The notes beneath the pieces are model-generated. The model ran no database searches. It was not told the DNA's origin and worked only from the letters and a program-made list of their open reading frames with translations. DNA of 64,000 nucleotides from Anabaena catenula FACHB-362 (GTDB taxonomy: Bacteria; Cyanobacteriota; Cyanobacteriia; Cyanobacteriales; Nostocaceae): positions 124,001 through 188,000 of the forward strand of contig NZ_JACJTQ010000001.1 of the NCBI RefSeq assembly GCF_014698735.1, written 5' to 3'. Every line of letters starts with the position of its first letter. The stretch's first letter is position 1. This document shows positions 19,170-30,029 of this stretch, piece after piece. Position numbers and translations under genes: made by a program.

Positions 19170-20968
19170 CTAAATCGAAAAGCTGCCTGTATTTGTATAA
19201 TTTTTATGAGCGATCGCTCGATTGCGTCCCTGCTCTTTAGCTACATACAAGGCTTGATCAGCATAGGAAATCAGAGCTTCTAAATTTTGTTCTAAGGTAG
19301 GAACCAGACTGGCAACCCCCATACTCAGGGTGATGTAATTACTCACTTGAGAATTCTGATGGGGAATCTGCAAAGAAGCGATCGCCGTTTGGATCGTCTT
19401 GGCAACCTTAAGCGCCCCTTTGATATCGGTATTGCTCAAAATTACGGCAAACTCTTCACCACCGTAGCGGGCAACTAAATCAGTCGGGCGTTGAGTAACT
19501 TTGGCAATTTCCTGTGCTACTTTAATCAAACATTCATCGCCACCTTGATGTCCATAACTATCGTTATAAACCTTAAAGTAATCGATATCAATCATGATCA
19601 GTGCCAGGGGATTTTGTTCCCGTTGATGCCGTGTATGTTCTAAAGCTAGATAGTTATCAAAACAGCGGCGATTAGCAATCTGGGTTAACCCATCCACATT
19701 TGCCAACAACTCCAATTTCTGATTGGCAATAACTAGCTCTTGGGTGCTTTCTTGGATTCGATGTTCCAAAGTTTCAAAAGAGGTCTGTAACTGCAATGCC
19801 ATATTATTAAACGATTTTGCCAGTTGACCTATTTCGTCTTTTGAGTTGATTTTGACGCGGATATCTAAGTTACCTGCGGTAAAATGGGAAACTATATTAT
19901 TAAGGTAAATTATTTGCTTTGTTACTAGTTGCCCAATAGCAAAAGCGATGATTGTCACTACTGAGGCGATCAATGAAAATAGAAACATTACGTCACGAAT
20001 TTGCTTTTCTACAGGTGCTAAGGCAACAGCCAGGGGCTGGGCGAACAAAACAGACCAAGGTTTATATTGCAAATAAGCGATCGCAATCAGATTAACCTGA
20101 TCACCGGCTGCTTCTAAAGATGAAATTACATACGACTGTTTATGATCCAATGCTTGTTTAAGTTTTGACTCATTAGTTGCCAATTCTTTAACAGGAGAAT
20201 TAGGCAAACGTCCTTCCCGTTGCAGTTGAGTTACAACATCGGTAGGCAGAGGCACAATTGATTTAGAAATTAGTTGTGGTGCAGTGCTATGTGCCAGATA
20301 AATATTATTTTCATCTAAAAGAATAGCAAAAGATTTTGCCCCAGCCTGTTCAGTTTGTCGAGTTACTAATTGCTGCACAACAGTAGCATTGTATGAAACA
20401 CGCAAAACACCCAATATATCTCCCTTGGCATTGCGAACCGGACTACTAAAAAATACGGTAATCAGGTCAGGAATTGTCGCCGTAGGCGTAGCCCGCCGTA
20501 GGCATCGCTTCATACTAGAAACAAAAGATAACCCAGTTTGCAGGGGTTCTTTAAAATAATCTTGAACTGATTCATCTTTGCCAATGTTCGCTGTACGTGT
20601 ATCCAATACATTTTACCGTTTAAGTCGAGCAAAGCATAGGAGAAAACATTGAGCATATCTTTGCGACTGAGACGGATTAATGTTTCTGTCGCCAATTCCA
20701 TTTCGGGGCTATCATCTCGCTGTTTTGGAGTGAGGCTGAGGTAGCGTGACAAACCTGGTAAAATCGCCTCTACGCGGACAGAATCGAGATTTACATCAAT
20801 AAAGGCATCTATTCTGTTAGCGGTTTCGTTAGCCGCCGCAGATAGGGCTTGTTTGGCGTTGTCAGTTAGTGCCTTTTCAGTTGTCTGTTTGTTGATAAAT
20901 GCCAATAGCAGCAATGGAACCAAAGCAACAACGAGAAACGACGCGATCAACTTTGTACGGATGCCCAT
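19170..20968 (-). pseudogene. sensor diguanylate cyclase (sensor-HAMP-GGDEF) with a one-base frameshift
   Basis: The product would be ~599 residues: N-terminal membrane helix (LIASFLVVALVPLLLLAFI), extracytoplasmic sensor domain, second membrane helix (MFLFSLIASVVTIIAFAIG), HAMP, and GGDEF domain with RPTD I-site and ARYGGEEF. The reading is split at a T4 run (20611-20614; A4 on the coding strand). Restoring one A gives LLDLNGKNVLDTRTANIG and joins both halves. This is a real inactivating mutation or a homopolymer sequencing error. A 33 bp palindromic repeat (20476-20508) sits in frame in the sensor domain, adding KRCLRRATPTA after SFVSSM. The gene follows the NMT1-type binding protein gene by 9 bp. 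Confidence 0.85.
20476..20508. repeat. palindromic repeat inserted in frame in a coding sequence
   Basis: GTCGCCGTAGGCGTAGCCCG followed by CCGTAGGCATCGC. Its translation is Arg-rich and unlike its surroundings. Same class as the repeats at 18916, 19101, 55279 and 63679. Confidence 0.7.
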
Positions 20969-20977
20969 AGCTTTAAA

Positions 20978-21958
20978 TTAGGAGGGAGAGTTCAAAAACG
21001 AAGAATTGAACAAACTTTTTAGCTCAGGAATGCGCGTCACATTTCCAGAGCGAATAAAAAAGTCTGCATATATCTTGGCAGTTTTGTAGATGGAGTTAGG
21101 GTTGCTAGATTGAAATAATTTTTGATTTTCACCTAAATCAGTTAGGTTTACTCCGTCCAGAGAAATTGTATTGCTAGGAATTTTTAAGGCCTTGCTAATG
21201 ATCGCGTTTCCTTCCTGAACATTTGCCCTCCAGTAAGTCGAGGCTTCCAGCCATCCTCGCACAAATCCACGAACGTCTTCCGGGCGATCGCGGATTATCT
21301 CACCGCGAAAGACAATCAGATCTAAAATCAAGCCAGGGGTTTGTTTGCTGGTAAATAAAATATCTCCCCCTAATTTAATAGCTTCAGAAAGATGGGGTTG
21401 CCAAGTGTGTCCGGCTTGAATAACATTATTTTTCAGACGTTGAGGAATTTCTAAAGCTTCTGATTTAACCAACTTCACATCATCGCTGGTTAAGTTGGCA
21501 GTTTTCAACATCTCCGTCACAAAAACTTCGCTAAAACCGCCTAGATTTGCACCCAGCTTTTTCCCTTTTAAATCAGCGACAGTTTTAATTTGTGATTGGG
21601 CAACTACCACATCTGCTCCTGTTGATTCATCTACAACCATCACGCCTTGTATATCAGGATTTGTGGCGCTCAAGATGATAAAACTGCCCAAGGACGATGT
21701 AATCCCATCATATTTACCCGCACTGAAATTTGCTATTTCCAATTGGTTGTATTGTTTATGAATTAGTTCCACATCTACCCCTTGGGCTTTGAAGAATCCT
21801 TTTTCTTGAGCAATGATGCCCGGATACTCGCCAACAAAAGATGCAAATTCTACTTTCAAGGGAGGGCGTTTTAATTGGGTTGGTGTTGAAGCATGACAAG
21901 CAAATAGCAAGCAGGTGGTAATTATAAAAATACCAACGTGTCTGAGTATTTTAAACAT
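20978..21958 (-). CDS. NMT1/SsuA-type periplasmic binding lipoprotein, probable sensor input
   Basis: 326 residues. A lipoprotein signal ends IFIITTCLLFAC, then a type II periplasmic binding fold of the nitrate/sulfonate/thiamine-precursor group: LKVEFASFVGEYPGIIAQEK, KGFFKAQGVDVELI, and the hinge motif VADLKGKKLGANLGG. No permease or ATPase gene is near. Instead it lies 17 bp after a sensory hybrid kinase and 9 bp before a membrane diguanylate cyclase. Binding proteins in such positions can deliver ligand information to sensor domains rather than to a transporter; that role is inference here. The ligand is unknown. Confidence 0.88.
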   Translation of the reverse strand: MFKILRHVGIFIITTCLLFACHASTPTQLKRPPLKVEFASFVGEYPGIIAQEKGFFKAQGVDVELIHKQYNQLEIANFSAGKYDGITSSLGSFIILSATNPDIQGVMVVDESTGADVVVAQSQIKTVADLKGKKLGANLGGFSEVFVTEMLKTANLTSDDVKLVKSEALEIPQRLKNNVIQAGHTWQPHLSEAIKLGGDILFTSKQTPGLILDLIVFRGEIIRDRPEDVRGFVRGWLEASTYWRANVQEGNAIISKALKIPSNTISLDGVNLTDLGENQKLFQSSNPNSIYKTAKIYADFFIRSGNVTRIPELKSLFNSSFLNSPS

Positions 21959-21975
21959 AGCAAACTTAATATTTT

Positions 21976-24390
21976 CTAATTATTACTGATCAAAGGTTCA
22001 GCTAAATCAACTAATTTCTCAAACTCAAATTGTCGGGCAAGTTTTGTTAAAGATTGAATTAGGAAAGTTTCTGTTTTAGGAATTTCTTTTATTAATTCCA
22101 TAACCAAATTTGTATTGGCTTCTAAAGCTGCTTCATATAATTGATTAATCCATTCTTGCTCCATACAAGTTAGACTATCAGATGTTAAAGATTTTTCTTC
22201 TATATGTTCCAAATTTGCAGAATGAGTTTCAGCAAATATATATTTAACACCCAAATGTTTAGCCAGTGCATCAAAAATTGTGTGTTCGGCAAAGGGTTTG
22301 CGGAGAAAGTCATCACAACCAGCAGAAAGAACTATGGCTTTCTCTTCTTCTAAAACACTCGCTGTTAAAGCTATCACCGCCGTAGCATTACCTTTTGTTG
22401 TGGATTTGATATATTTTGTAGCCTCATAACCATCCATGACAGGCATTCTCATGTCCATCCAAATTAAATGCGGTTCCCATGCATCCCAAATAGTTATGGC
22501 TTCTTGTCCGTTACTAGCTTCTTTGATCTCAAATCCCAAAGGACTCAGAAGTTTAAATAAAAGCTGTCGATTAATAGGCTTATCATCCACTGTAAGAATT
22601 TTGTAAGTAGGCTGGCCAGGAGCAAGCGCCAACACACGCTGCCGCCCTTCTGTACTATTGCTGATTGTTTCTTGACCCAATTTCGCCTGAATATAGAATT
22701 GAAAAGTTGTTCCTTTTCCTAATTCACTTTCAACGGTAATATCCCCTCCCATCAACAGCACAAATTTACGACTAATTGCTAAACCTAAACCAGTTCCTTC
22801 CTGCATTTCTCTTCCAGCTTGTGCTTGAATAAAAGCATCAAATAATTTTGGCAGTTCCGCAGATGCAATACCCACACCAGTATCTCGAAGACAGAAATGG
22901 AGGCTAAAAACATCCTCTGTTCCTTCATCCCCCTTTTCCACACTCAGAATAATTGATCCAGTGGGAGTAAATTTGATTGCATTGCTCAGTAAATTAATTA
23001 AAACTTGCCGGAGTTTTACTTCATCGGTGCAGATATGATTGGGGACGTTTTGACTACGCTCGAATATCAGTTCTAAGCCGGCATCACTAGCCCGCAAATG
23101 CAACATATCTTCTAAATCATCCAGCAAGCGATAGAAGTTAAAATCATGTATATTTAGAGTTGTTTTACCGGCTTCGATTTTCGATAAATCAAGAACATGA
23201 TTAATGAGTGTTAGTAAGTAGTCACCACTACGATAAATAATCCCGGCATTTTCATACTGGTCAGGAGGGAGATTATTAGCCCGTAACATCAATTGCGAAA
23301 ACCCAATAACTGCATTGAGGGGCGATCGCAATTCATGACTCATATTGGCAATAAACGCGCTTTTGGCCTGGTTCGCTGCTTCGGCTTTGGTCGCTAGTTC
23401 CTGTGCTTTAGCTTCACTCTCTTGTAAATCTCTAGTGCGTTCAAAAACTCTTTGTTCTAATTCTGTATTAACTGTTTTCAGATTTAACCTATATTGATTG
23501 TTTTCTGTGACAATAGCTAACATAACCATAGTAGTCACAGATATTACACCCATAAACAATTGTAATAACAAAATTGAATTACTTTTCAAAGCTGCGTCAT
23601 AAAACACTCCTAAGCGATAACCCGTGGCAACAGCAGCTAAGGTAGATATAATTGCCACTAATACAGTAGTAACTTTACCACCAAAGCGAAAAGCCGACCA
23701 AAATAAAGGCGGTAATAGTAAGTACTCTAATGGGGTTGGTTGAATAAAAGTAAAATAGCTAACTATTGATAAAGTAATTACTGTTGCGAGTATTTCCCAG
23801 TTGAGCCAAGATTTAACTTTAAAATTAGGTATTTTCTTAGCTAAAGTTAAAACAGGTGGAGCAAATACTAAAATTCCTATAGCATCACCAACCCACCAAC
23901 CCAAGGAAATTTCTAAATATTTATGCCAAGGTTCATAACCACCTAAACAAACTGTAATTGCGCCTAATAAAGCTTGAAAAATAGTGCCAGTAAACAAACT
24001 ACAAAGAGAGAAAATGACTACATTTTTAACTTGATTAAGAGGATAATTGGTTCGAGTTAATCGCAGTATTAGCGTTACAGAAATTAGTGAGCCAATAGTA
24101 GTACCAATACCGCCAATAAAAGCTAAAACTATAGTTTTAATGCCAATAGAATTAGCTAACATTGCTCCTAAAAAGACTCCAAACCAACGCGATCGCCCCC
24201 ACAGCAACAAAAAGCCAATAGCAAAACCTGTAGCTGGCCAAACAGGAGTACCAAAAGCAGGAACAGACATTTTTTTCAATACCAGCCAAGAGACAACATA
24301 GTAGCTCATAGCAATAATTAATACATCAAACCACCAACGGGGATTTTGGTAGTCAACGCCGAGGCGATCAAAAATTCGGATTTTTTTCAT
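21976..24390 (-). CDS. MASE1 hybrid sensor histidine kinase with receiver domain
   Basis: ~804 residues. The N-terminal MASE1 membrane sensor (~30-310, about eight helices) includes GTPVWPATGFAIGFLLLWG. HisKA follows with ANMSHELRSPLNAVIGFSQL (phospho-His), then the ATPase domain with DTGVGI and EGTGLGLAIS. A receiver follows (ILTVDDKPINRQLL, LIWMDMRMPVMDGYEA). A C-terminal helical segment (~715-804) resembles the tail of many cyanobacterial hybrid kinases. A TTG at 24432 extends the frame, but ATG 24390 (MKKIRIFDRLG) is the better start. It heads a minus-strand cluster with a binding lipoprotein and two cyclic di-GMP cyclases, so it probably controls their output. Confidence 0.93.
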   Translation of the reverse strand: MKKIRIFDRLGVDYQNPRWWFDVLIIAMSYYVVSWLVLKKMSVPAFGTPVWPATGFAIGFLLLWGRSRWFGVFLGAMLANSIGIKTIVLAFIGGIGTTIGSLISVTLILRLTRTNYPLNQVKNVVIFSLCSLFTGTIFQALLGAITVCLGGYEPWHKYLEISLGWWVGDAIGILVFAPPVLTLAKKIPNFKVKSWLNWEILATVITLSIVSYFTFIQPTPLEYLLLPPLFWSAFRFGGKVTTVLVAIISTLAAVATGYRLGVFYDAALKSNSILLLQLFMGVISVTTMVMLAIVTENNQYRLNLKTVNTELEQRVFERTRDLQESEAKAQELATKAEAANQAKSAFIANMSHELRSPLNAVIGFSQLMLRANNLPPDQYENAGIIYRSGDYLLTLINHVLDLSKIEAGKTTLNIHDFNFYRLLDDLEDMLHLRASDAGLELIFERSQNVPNHICTDEVKLRQVLINLLSNAIKFTPTGSIILSVEKGDEGTEDVFSLHFCLRDTGVGIASAELPKLFDAFIQAQAGREMQEGTGLGLAISRKFVLLMGGDITVESELGKGTTFQFYIQAKLGQETISNSTEGRQRVLALAPGQPTYKILTVDDKPINRQLLFKLLSPLGFEIKEASNGQEAITIWDAWEPHLIWMDMRMPVMDGYEATKYIKSTTKGNATAVIALTASVLEEEKAIVLSAGCDDFLRKPFAEHTIFDALAKHLGVKYIFAETHSANLEHIEEKSLTSDSLTCMEQEWINQLYEAALEANTNLVMELIKEIPKTETFLIQSLTKLARQFEFEKLVDLAEPLISNN

Positions 24391-24483
24391 AAAGAATAGG
24401 GAACAGGGAAATAGATTTTGCTTTCTTGACAAAACATCAGGAATCTGTTAATAATTGTAATTTGTGGAAACTTTACCCTTTAA

Positions 24484-25836
<1,353 letters not shown>

Positions 25837-25865
25837 CGCTAGTCATTAGTTATTGGTCAACTGAT

Positions 25866-25893
25866 AACTCACAACTCACAACTCACAACTCAC
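25866..25893. repeat. STRR, heptamer AACTCAC, 4 copies, in the rplY leader
   Basis: Four perfect AACTCAC copies end 7 bp before the rplY start codon. No Shine-Dalgarno sequence is left in this leader. Confidence 0.9.
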
Positions 25894-25900
25894 AATTACT

Positions 25901-26197
25901 ATGGCAATTACAGTCGAATCTCAAAAGCGCCCAGAAGGTAGCAAGCCAAACGCTTTGCGCCGTTCAGGGTTAATACCTGCAAATTTGTACGGTCACAAAG
26001 GTGCTGAATCAATTTCTCTAGTAGTTAATGCTAAAGTCGTTGAACGCCTGCTCAAACAAGCTATTCCTAACAAGACAGAAATTCAACTTGATATTCCTGA
26101 ACTTGAGTGGAGTGGTAAAACCGTGCTTCGTGAAGTTCAGATTCACCCCGCTAAAGGTACAACCTACCACATAAGTTTTTTTGCTGCTAAAAACTAA
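25901..26197 (+). CDS. rplY: ribosomal protein bL25
   Basis: A 98-residue short-form L25, the 5S rRNA-binding protein of the large subunit. The opening [20 protein letters not shown] and [20 protein letters not shown] are family hallmarks; [20 protein letters not shown] closes the beta barrel. It lacks the C-terminal CTC extension, which fits many cyanobacterial members. It follows purA and ends at a strong terminator. Its leader is filled by an STRR rather than a visible ribosome binding site. Confidence 0.93.
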   Translation: MAITVESQKRPEGSKPNALRRSGLIPANLYGHKGAESISLVVNAKVVERLLKQAIPNKTEIQLDIPELEWSGKTVLREVQIHPAKGTTYHISFFAAKN

Positions 26198-26252
26198 AAC
26201 AAGTGTAAATTTTTTATTTAATATCACTTGAAGTTTGTAATAATTACTGTTA

Positions 26253-26281
26253 AAACCAGGGGTTTAATCCTGGTTTTTTTT
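26253..26281 (+). terminator. rho-independent terminator after rplY
   Basis: Stem AAACCAGG / CCTGGTTT with loop GGTTTAAT, followed by a run of T residues. 56 bp after the rplY stop. Confidence 0.9.
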
Positions 26282-26810
26282 GTTAAGCGCGTTAATATCT
26301 GAGCCAAGTATGGCCACAGCCAAGAATATCATGTCCGGTTGAATACTTATCATTTAGACTGACCGAAGAGGACGCTCCAGAGTGGGAGACGCGGTGAGGA
26401 AGTCGGAGTCTTGGCGGTTCCCGTCGAGTCCGTTCGTCCGAAGGACGTGCCGGAGGCATCACTTCCGAACCCGAAGGGCGACGCGGAGAGTCGCCTATGT
26501 CCGACGTTCGACGCAAATGGTTTCAAGCCCCCGACTTGAGTCGTGGAGAAGAAAAAAGACATTCCTTGCTGGAATCCCCTGGCTTTAGACTTGGGGTGTA
26601 AGAGCGTCCCCGTGTAAGAGTGTCTTCTTCAATCCTGACTCCTGACTCCTGAATTCTGCTGTAAGTGATTAGGCGGTCATGATATAACTATATGCGTTTA
26701 GCTGAGTAATCTTCTCTTCTCCTGTCGGAGACACTACGTTAACGAGACGCTGCGCGAACGAGAAGCCACCCGACGGGTGTCTATATCTGCGGTTAAAAAT
26801 CCCCAAAACT
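26282..26810. other. repeat-rich spacer with no intact gene
   Basis: Overlapping frames on both strands here are Arg/Ser/Thr-rich translations of GC-rich repeats (GACGCGG-type units at 26366-26490), not genes. It includes a solo TnpB-element right end (26520-26602), a 3' fragment of the family B element ending GAATTCTGCTGTA at 26663, and a GACGCTGCGCGAACGAGAAG palindromic repeat near 26720-26785. Confidence 0.7.
26520..26602 (+). mobile_element. solo right end (guide-RNA 3' part) of an IS605-type element
   Basis: Contains TTTCAAGCCCCCGACTTGAG, then GGAATCCCCTGGCTTTAGAC and TTGGGGTG. This matches the hairpin expected at the right end of IS605-family elements; compare the right end beside tnpB at 811-866. 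No tnpB remains here, so it is a remnant or an unlinked guide-RNA-like unit. Confidence 0.5.
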
Positions 26811-28376
26811 ATGACACAAACAACTCTTCCCACATTAATTCAGCAAATGTTACAGCCAGGATTTTATCCCCATGCGGTGACAGAACCAATTCAACTAATT
26901 CAAACTCATGTTTCTTATGTATTGCTAACGGGCGATTATGTTTATAAACTCAAAAAACCTGTAAATTTTGGCTTTTTAGACTTTTCTACTTTAGAAAAAC
27001 GCCAGCATTTTTGTCAGGAAGAGTTCCGTTTAAATCAGCGGGGAGCAGGTGAATTGTACCTGGAAGTTTTACCCATAACTTTAGCTGGAGAACAATATCA
27101 TGTAGATGGAACAGGAGAAACTGTAGAATATACAGTCAAAATGCGCCAGTTTCCTCAAGAGTCTCTATTTAGCGAACTTTTTGCCGAGGGTAAGTTAAAT
27201 GACAGTAACTTAGAAAATTTGGGACGAGTGGTAGCTGAATATCACGCCAAGGCAGAGAGTAATGATTATATTCGCAGCTTTGGAGAAGTGCCAAAAGTGC
27301 GGTTAGCGATTGATGAGAATTACGGACAAACTGAAAAGTATATTGGTAGACCTCAGACACAAGAACAGTTTGACCAAACAAAAGAATATACAGATAACTT
27401 TTTTGCTCAATATCCAGAATTATTTAGCAGCAGAATTGCCAATAACTATATTCGTGAATGTCACGGAGATTTACACCTCAGAAATATTGCTCTGTGGAAT
27501 GACAAAATACTGTTGTTCGACTGCATTGAGTTTAATGAGCCGTTCCGCTTTGTTGATGTTATGTATGATGTGGCATTTACCGTGATGGATATTGAAGCGC
27601 GAGGCCGTAAAGACTTGGCAAATGCCTTCTTGAATGCTTATGTAGAGCAAACTGGAGATTGGGAAGGTTTGCAGGTGTTACCTTTGTATTTAAGTCGTCA
27701 AGCTTATGTCAGGGCTAAGGTGACTTCGTTTTTATTAGATGATGCCAGTGTACCTGCGACTGTGAAGGATGAAGCTGCAAACACAGCATCTGCATATTAT
27801 CGCCAAGCTTGGGAATATACTAAACCCAAACAAGGACAACTGATTTTGATGTCGGGTTTGTCAGGTTCTGGTAAAAGTACCACAGCTAGATATTTGGCAC
27901 GGAAATTGGGAGCAGTTCACTTGCGTTCTGATGCGGTGCGGAAACATTTGGCGGGAATTCCTCTGTTTGAACGTGGTAGTGATGAAATCTATACACCTGA
28001 GATGACACAGAAGACTTATGAACGGTTGTTGACATTGGGAATTACACTGGCTAATCAAGGCTGGACAGTAATTTTAGATGCTAAGTATGATCGTCAGCAT
28101 TTACGCCAAGATGCGATAGCTGCGCTGACCTCCGGTAACGCTCAAGCACAACAACATCAATTACCTCTACAGATTATCCAATGTAAAGCACCCCTAGAAG
28201 TACTCCAAGAGCGTCTTGTTAACCGTACTGGTGATATTGCTGATGCTACTGCTGATTTGTTGGGTTCTCAACTTAACCAAGCTGAACCTTTTACAGAAAA
28301 AGAGCAAGCATATATTAAAATTTTGGATACAACTCAACCACTAGAGGCACAATTACAAACATTAATTTCTGAATAG
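26811..28376 (+). CDS. two-domain protein: aminoglycoside-phosphotransferase-like kinase plus P-loop kinase
   Basis: 521 residues. The N-terminal ~330 form an APH/choline-kinase-like domain: YVYKLKKPVNFGFLDFSTL near the N terminus, the catalytic-loop region IRECHGDLHLRNIAL, and LFDCIEFNEPFRFVDVMYDV with the metal-binding Asp. The C-terminal ~180 form a P-loop kinase of the gluconate/shikimate type with Walker A SGLSGSGKSTTARYLA and HLRSDAVRKHL. This COG2187-COG0645 fusion is widespread, and its substrates are not known. It is soluble. A frame before it is repeats only, so it begins its own transcript. Confidence 0.9.
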   Translation: MTQTTLPTLIQQMLQPGFYPHAVTEPIQLIQTHVSYVLLTGDYVYKLKKPVNFGFLDFSTLEKRQHFCQEEFRLNQRGAGELYLEVLPITLAGEQYHVDGTGETVEYTVKMRQFPQESLFSELFAEGKLNDSNLENLGRVVAEYHAKAESNDYIRSFGEVPKVRLAIDENYGQTEKYIGRPQTQEQFDQTKEYTDNFFAQYPELFSSRIANNYIRECHGDLHLRNIALWNDKILLFDCIEFNEPFRFVDVMYDVAFTVMDIEARGRKDLANAFLNAYVEQTGDWEGLQVLPLYLSRQAYVRAKVTSFLLDDASVPATVKDEAANTASAYYRQAWEYTKPKQGQLILMSGLSGSGKSTTARYLARKLGAVHLRSDAVRKHLAGIPLFERGSDEIYTPEMTQKTYERLLTLGITLANQGWTVILDAKYDRQHLRQDAIAALTSGNAQAQQHQLPLQIIQCKAPLEVLQERLVNRTGDIADATADLLGSQLNQAEPFTEKEQAYIKILDTTQPLEAQLQTLISE

Positions 28377-28410
28377 TTTTTTAAACCAAATTGGGATAAG
28401 TTACCTTATT

Positions 28411-28536
<126 letters not shown>

Positions 28537-28584
28537 ATAATTTTCCCAATTCAAAATCTAAAACCCAAAATCCACAATTGGTAT

Positions 28585-29094
28585 ATGGCTCCCAAAAATA
28601 ATCTCTTAGGCGATATTTTGTCTTCTTCGCCAAACTTCTTTTCTCAACTAGTCTTTGGGTTCATTTTAACCATTATCGCCAGCTTCACAGGAGCCTCACT
28701 CATCCTGAGTCTCTTTGTGGGTATTATGGGTGGTTTTGCTTTAGGATGGTTCACCATAGTCAACGAAAATAACCCCCCGATCCCAAATGTAGCTTCTAAT
28801 GATGGCATCGATGCTGCACTGAAATACTGGTTATTTTTCATGTTCTGCTTTGTGTTTTTGGGTTATTCCGCACCGTTAAGTATCTTATTTGGGGGATTTT
28901 CTGCTGTCGGTGGAGGCTGGATTATTGCTTGGTGGAGAAGTAAGGAAGAAGCTAGAATTGAGCCGACAGATGAATTTGTTGAAGAAGAAATTGAAGAAAC
29001 CAATGAGAGGAGTACTAAACAGCAAAAGAGAAAACCTATCCGCCGTTATCGTCGCGCTCCTGGAAGTTTCAATTTTCGGTTTTGGCAAAGATAA
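28585..29094 (+). CDS. small membrane protein with basic C-terminal tail
   Basis: 169 residues. Three or four membrane helices lie at ~20-60 (FGFILTIIASFTGASLILSL, MGGFALGWFTIV) and ~80-115 (LFFMFCFVFLGYSAPLSILF, GGGWIIAWW). The C-terminal ~50 residues are highly charged: an acidic stretch FVEEEIEETNE followed by basic KRKPIRRYRRAPG, so the tail is probably cytoplasmic and may contact nucleic acid or another protein. I do not recognise a named family. It is 49 bp upstream of the YdcF gene on the same strand, so the two may be co-transcribed. Confidence 0.7.
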   Translation: MAPKNNLLGDILSSSPNFFSQLVFGFILTIIASFTGASLILSLFVGIMGGFALGWFTIVNENNPPIPNVASNDGIDAALKYWLFFMFCFVFLGYSAPLSILFGGFSAVGGGWIIAWWRSKEEARIEPTDEFVEEEIEETNERSTKQQKRKPIRRYRRAPGSFNFRFWQR

Positions 29095-29143
29095 GATTGG
29101 TGATTGGTCATTTAGGAGAAGAGGCAATTACGCATTATGAATT

Positions 29144-29935
29144 ATGTTCCTATATCTTTCTAAATTATTGCCTCTGTTTTTTTACCCTTTGGGATTAGCT
29201 AGTGTCAGCTTGATAGTGGCTTTGGTAACGTTGTGGAAACGTCCACGAATTGCGGCGATCGCTATTAGTCTATCTTTAATTTTATTACTCGTGTGCAGTA
29301 ATGGTTGGGTGGCTAAGTCTTTGGTGCGATCGCTAGAATGGCAAAATATCCCTGCTGCCCAAATCCCTAATGCAGAAGCTATTGTGGTCTTAGGTGGTGC
29401 AACTAAATCAGCAATTTGGCCACGTCCGACTGTGGATTTAAGCGAACCAGGAGATCGGGTTATTTATGCGGCTCAACTCTATCGGCAAAAAAAAGCGCCT
29501 ATAATCATCTTGAGTGGCGGTCGCATTGATTGGCGTGGTAGTGGTTCCCCAGAGTCAGCAGATATGGCAACTATCCTGACATCTATTGGTATCCCAGCCG
29601 AAGTAATAATTCAAGAACCATTTTCTCTCAATACCTATGAAAATGCTGTCAATGTCCGTAAAATTCTGGAATATCGGGGAATTAAACAGGTATTATTAAT
29701 AACTTCTGCCATGCATATGCCGCGATCGCTCAAAATATTTCAGCGTCAAGGTATTGATGTTATCCCTGCACCAACTGACTTTTTAGTTAGCAAAGGCGAA
29801 TTCCAAGAACTAACGAACACTCCCAAAGCCGCTATACTGAATTTATTACCAGATTCTAATAACTTGAATCAATTTACCAGTGCTTTAAAAGAATATATTG
29901 GCAGTTTTATTTATAGCTTACGGGGTTGGTTATAA
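29144..29935 (+). CDS. YdcF/ElyC-like DUF218 membrane protein
   Basis: 263 residues. Two N-terminal membrane helices (LLPLFFYPLGLASVSLIVAL; IAISLSLILLLVCSNGW) are followed by a DUF218 domain: EAIVVLGGATKS, YAAQLYRQKKAPIIILSGGR, and TYENAVNVRKIL with the conserved S/T-x-E-N-A motif, then LITSAMHMPRSLKIFQ. ElyC/SanA-type relatives affect envelope integrity and peptidoglycan precursor use. The domain would face the periplasm. It probably forms a unit with the small membrane protein before it. Confidence 0.9.
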   Translation: MFLYLSKLLPLFFYPLGLASVSLIVALVTLWKRPRIAAIAISLSLILLLVCSNGWVAKSLVRSLEWQNIPAAQIPNAEAIVVLGGATKSAIWPRPTVDLSEPGDRVIYAAQLYRQKKAPIIILSGGRIDWRGSGSPESADMATILTSIGIPAEVIIQEPFSLNTYENAVNVRKILEYRGIKQVLLITSAMHMPRSLKIFQRQGIDVIPAPTDFLVSKGEFQELTNTPKAAILNLLPDSNNLNQFTSALKEYIGSFIYSLRGWL

Positions 29936-30029
29936 GAGATTTCTGACTATGCTTCGACTTAACTTTGTGCCATTCGGAAATGCTATTTGTGCAACTTAAA
30001 AGCGCGATCGCTTAGTCCTATCGTCTTTA

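Noticed and set aside
26292-26588. Overlapping frames on both strands rich in Arg/Ser/Pro
   Set aside because: Shadows of repeats; no family resemblance and three mutually overlapping candidates.
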